Shown here in pieces: positions 62,300-64,000 of a stretch of 64,000 nt of DNA (position 1 is its first letter; every line of letters starts with the position of its first letter). The notes under the pieces were generated by a model. The model was not told the DNA's origin. It did not search any database and saw nothing but the letters and a program-made list of their open reading frames with translations. The translations under genes and the position numbers were made by a program. The DNA lies in contig CAUYUJ010014554.1 in the NCBI GenBank assembly GCA_963575745.1, forward strand, positions 1-64,000, written 5' to 3'. The DNA comes from Prorocentrum cordatum (Eukaryota; Sar; Dinophyceae; Prorocentrales; Prorocentraceae).

Positions 62300-64000
62300 G
62301 CCCTCAGTGGCCCCGTCGCTGCCCAGTGTGTCCCCGCATTATATGCCCTTCGTGGCCCCCGCTCGCAGTCGCCCGTCGTGGCCCCGTACGCACGCCCTTC
62401 GTGGCCCCGCTGTCGCTCTTCGTGGCCCTCTCGCTGCCCTTCGTGGCCCCTTTGTTGCCCTCAGTGGCCCCGCTGTCGCCCTTTGTGGCCCCATATGCGA
62501 ATGCCCTTCGTGGCCCCCGCTCGTTCGCGCTCGTCGCCCGTCGTGGCCCCATGTGCATGCCCTTCGTTGCCCCGCTGTCGCCCTTCGTGGCCCCCTCTCT
62601 GCCCTTCGTTGGCCCGTTTCTGCCCTCAGCGGCCCCGTCGCTGCCCTCTGTGGCCCCGGATCAATTGCCTTTCGTGGCCCCCGCTCGTTCGCGCCTTTTC
62701 GTGGCCCCATACGCATGCCCTTCGTGGCCCCGCTGTCGCCCTTCGTGGCCCCCTCGCTGCCCTTCGTGGCCAACTTTCTAAGCTCAGTGGCCCCGCTGTC
62801 GCCCCTTTTTGGCCCCGTATACGAATGCCCTTCGTGGCCCCCGCTCGTTCGCACCCGTCGTGGCCCCATATGCATGCCCTTTGTGGCCCCGCTGTCGCCC
62901 TTCGCGGCCACCTCTCTGCCCTTCGTGGCCCGGGTGCTGCCCTCAGCGGCTCCGTCGGTGCCCTTTGCGGCCCCCTATGCGTATGCCTTTCGGGGTCCCC
63001 GCTCGTTCGCGCCCGTCGTGGCCCAAGCCAACATCGGCTCTCGCCTGATACTTCCTTGCACTTTTTGGGAGAATCGCGCTCTCGCTTTGGACTTCCTCGC
63101 AACCATACGCATGCCCTTCGTAGCCCCGCTGTCGCCCTTCGTGGCCCTCTCGCTGCCTTCGTGGTCCCTTTGCTGCGCTCAGTGGTCCCGCTGTCGCCCT
63201 TTGTGGCCCCATATACGAATGCCCTACGTGGCCCCCGCTCGCTCGCGCACGTCGTGGCCCCAGATGCGTGCCCTTCGTGGTCCCGCTGTCGCCCTTCGCG
63301 GCCACCTCTCTGCCCTTCGTGGCTCGGGTGCTGCCCTCAGCGGCTCCGTCGGTGCCCTTTGCGGCCCCCTATGCGTATGCCTTTCGGGGTCCCCGCTCGT
63401 TCGCGCCCGTCGTGGCCCGCGCCAACAACGGCTCTCGCCTGATACTTCCTTGCACTTTTTGGGAGAATCGCGCTCTCGCTTTGGACTTCCTCGCAGCCAT
63501 ACGCATGCCCTTCGTAACGGCCCTTCGTAGCCCCGCTGTCGCCCTTCGTGGCCCTCTCGCTGCCTTCGTGGTCCCTTTGCTGCGCTCAGTGGTCCCGCTG
63601 TCGCCCTTTGTGGCCCCATATACGAATGCCCTACGTGGCCCCCGCTCGCTCGCGCCCGTCGTGGCCCCATATGCATGCCCTTCGTGGCCCCGCTGTCGCC
63701 TTTGTGGCTCCCTCGCTGTCCTTCGTGGCCCCGGTGCTGCCCTCAGCGTCCCCGTCGCTGCCCTCTGTGGCCGCGGATGAATTGACCTTCGTGGTTCCCG
63801 CTCGCTCGCGCCCTTCGTGGCCCCATACGCATGCCCTTCGTGGCCCCGCTGTCGCCCTTCGTGGCCCTCTCGCTGCCTTCGTGGTCCCTTTGCTGCGCTC
63901 AGTGGTCCCGCTGTCGCCCTTTGTGGCCCCATATACGAATGCCCTACGTGGCCCCCGCTCGCTCGCGCCCGTCGTGGCCCCATATGCATGCCCTTCGTGG
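62300..64000 (+). repeat. 158-bp satellite array with interspersed insert
   Basis: Built from CCCTTCGTGGCCCCG-like subunits of about 21 bp in a longer period. The CCCCGCTCG anchor lies at 62355, 62513, 62677, 62837, 62995, 63231, 63389, 63638, 63794 and 63951. Most steps are 156-164 bp; the two long steps (236 and 249) contain an inserted segment with CGGCTCTCGCCTGATACTTCC and AGAATCGCGCTCTCGCTTT (63029 and 63423). All three plus frames remain open for hundreds of codons, so the 516- and 466-residue frames are artefacts. The array continues past the window end. Confidence 0.9.

Noticed and set aside
61892-63530. 516- and 466-residue plus-strand ORFs
   Set aside because: Stop-free 158-bp satellite; all three frames are open equally.

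Overview
The window looks like nuclear DNA of a dinoflagellate. The strongest evidence is a complete 22-nt dinoflagellate spliced-leader (DinoSL) sequence at 9493-9514, with two diverged SL relicts at 5620-5641 and 16069-16090. The rest agrees: a calcium-dependent protein kinase (a family of alveolates and plants) with a GC-AG intron, several non-LTR retrotransposons at different stages of decay, high GC content, and very large amounts of simple, mini- and higher-order satellite DNA. No tRNA, rRNA, CRISPR or bacterial-type operon was seen. The species cannot be named from the sequence.

Layout. 0-8.1 kb: (TCC)n tracts, a pair of inverted modules carrying a 77-bp satellite, and a composite short-repeat patch. 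8.9-15.5 kb: a TIR element with a (GGA)n core, then a LINE (LINE-1) headed by the exact SL, with ORF1, endonuclease, reverse transcriptase, RNase H and a terminal zinc finger, broken by stops and frameshifts. 15.8-18.6 kb: an SL relict followed by the only confident cellular gene, a WW-kinase-EF-hand CDPK of two exons. 20.0-25.5 kb: a second LINE (LINE-2) with an unbroken endonuclease-RT-zinc-finger ORF and an overlapping downstream RGG-rich ORF. 25.7-34.8 kb: dispersed repeats, a 3.1-kb GAT microsatellite, a LINE-2-like 3' remnant, and a 1-kb duplication carrying CAAGATGGCTCC-type arrays. 34.8-39.2 kb: no recognisable gene. 39.2-42.1 kb: a dispersed repeat and a third LINE remnant. 42-48.5 kb: GC-rich sequence with dispersed and simple repeats. 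48.9-50.4 kb: coding-like fragments on the minus strand and a MITE. 51.7-55 kb: a LINE scrap, minisatellites and a 153-bp foldback. 55.5-61.3 kb: three tandem copies of a TIR-ended composite element. 61.3-64 kb: a dispersed element and a 158-bp satellite running off the window.

The main theme is repeat architecture. At least three unrelated families place a tandem array or microsatellite between conserved or inverted ends: the 77-bp module, the 8901-9245 element and the 55-61 kb composite. The simple-repeat core differs between copies while the ends are kept. The second theme is mRNA recycling: SL sequence heads both a LINE and a protein-kinase gene, and the kinase gene carries one intron with repeated edges, as expected if a processed copy later gained an intron. 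Most long open frames here are stop-free satellite DNA, not genes.
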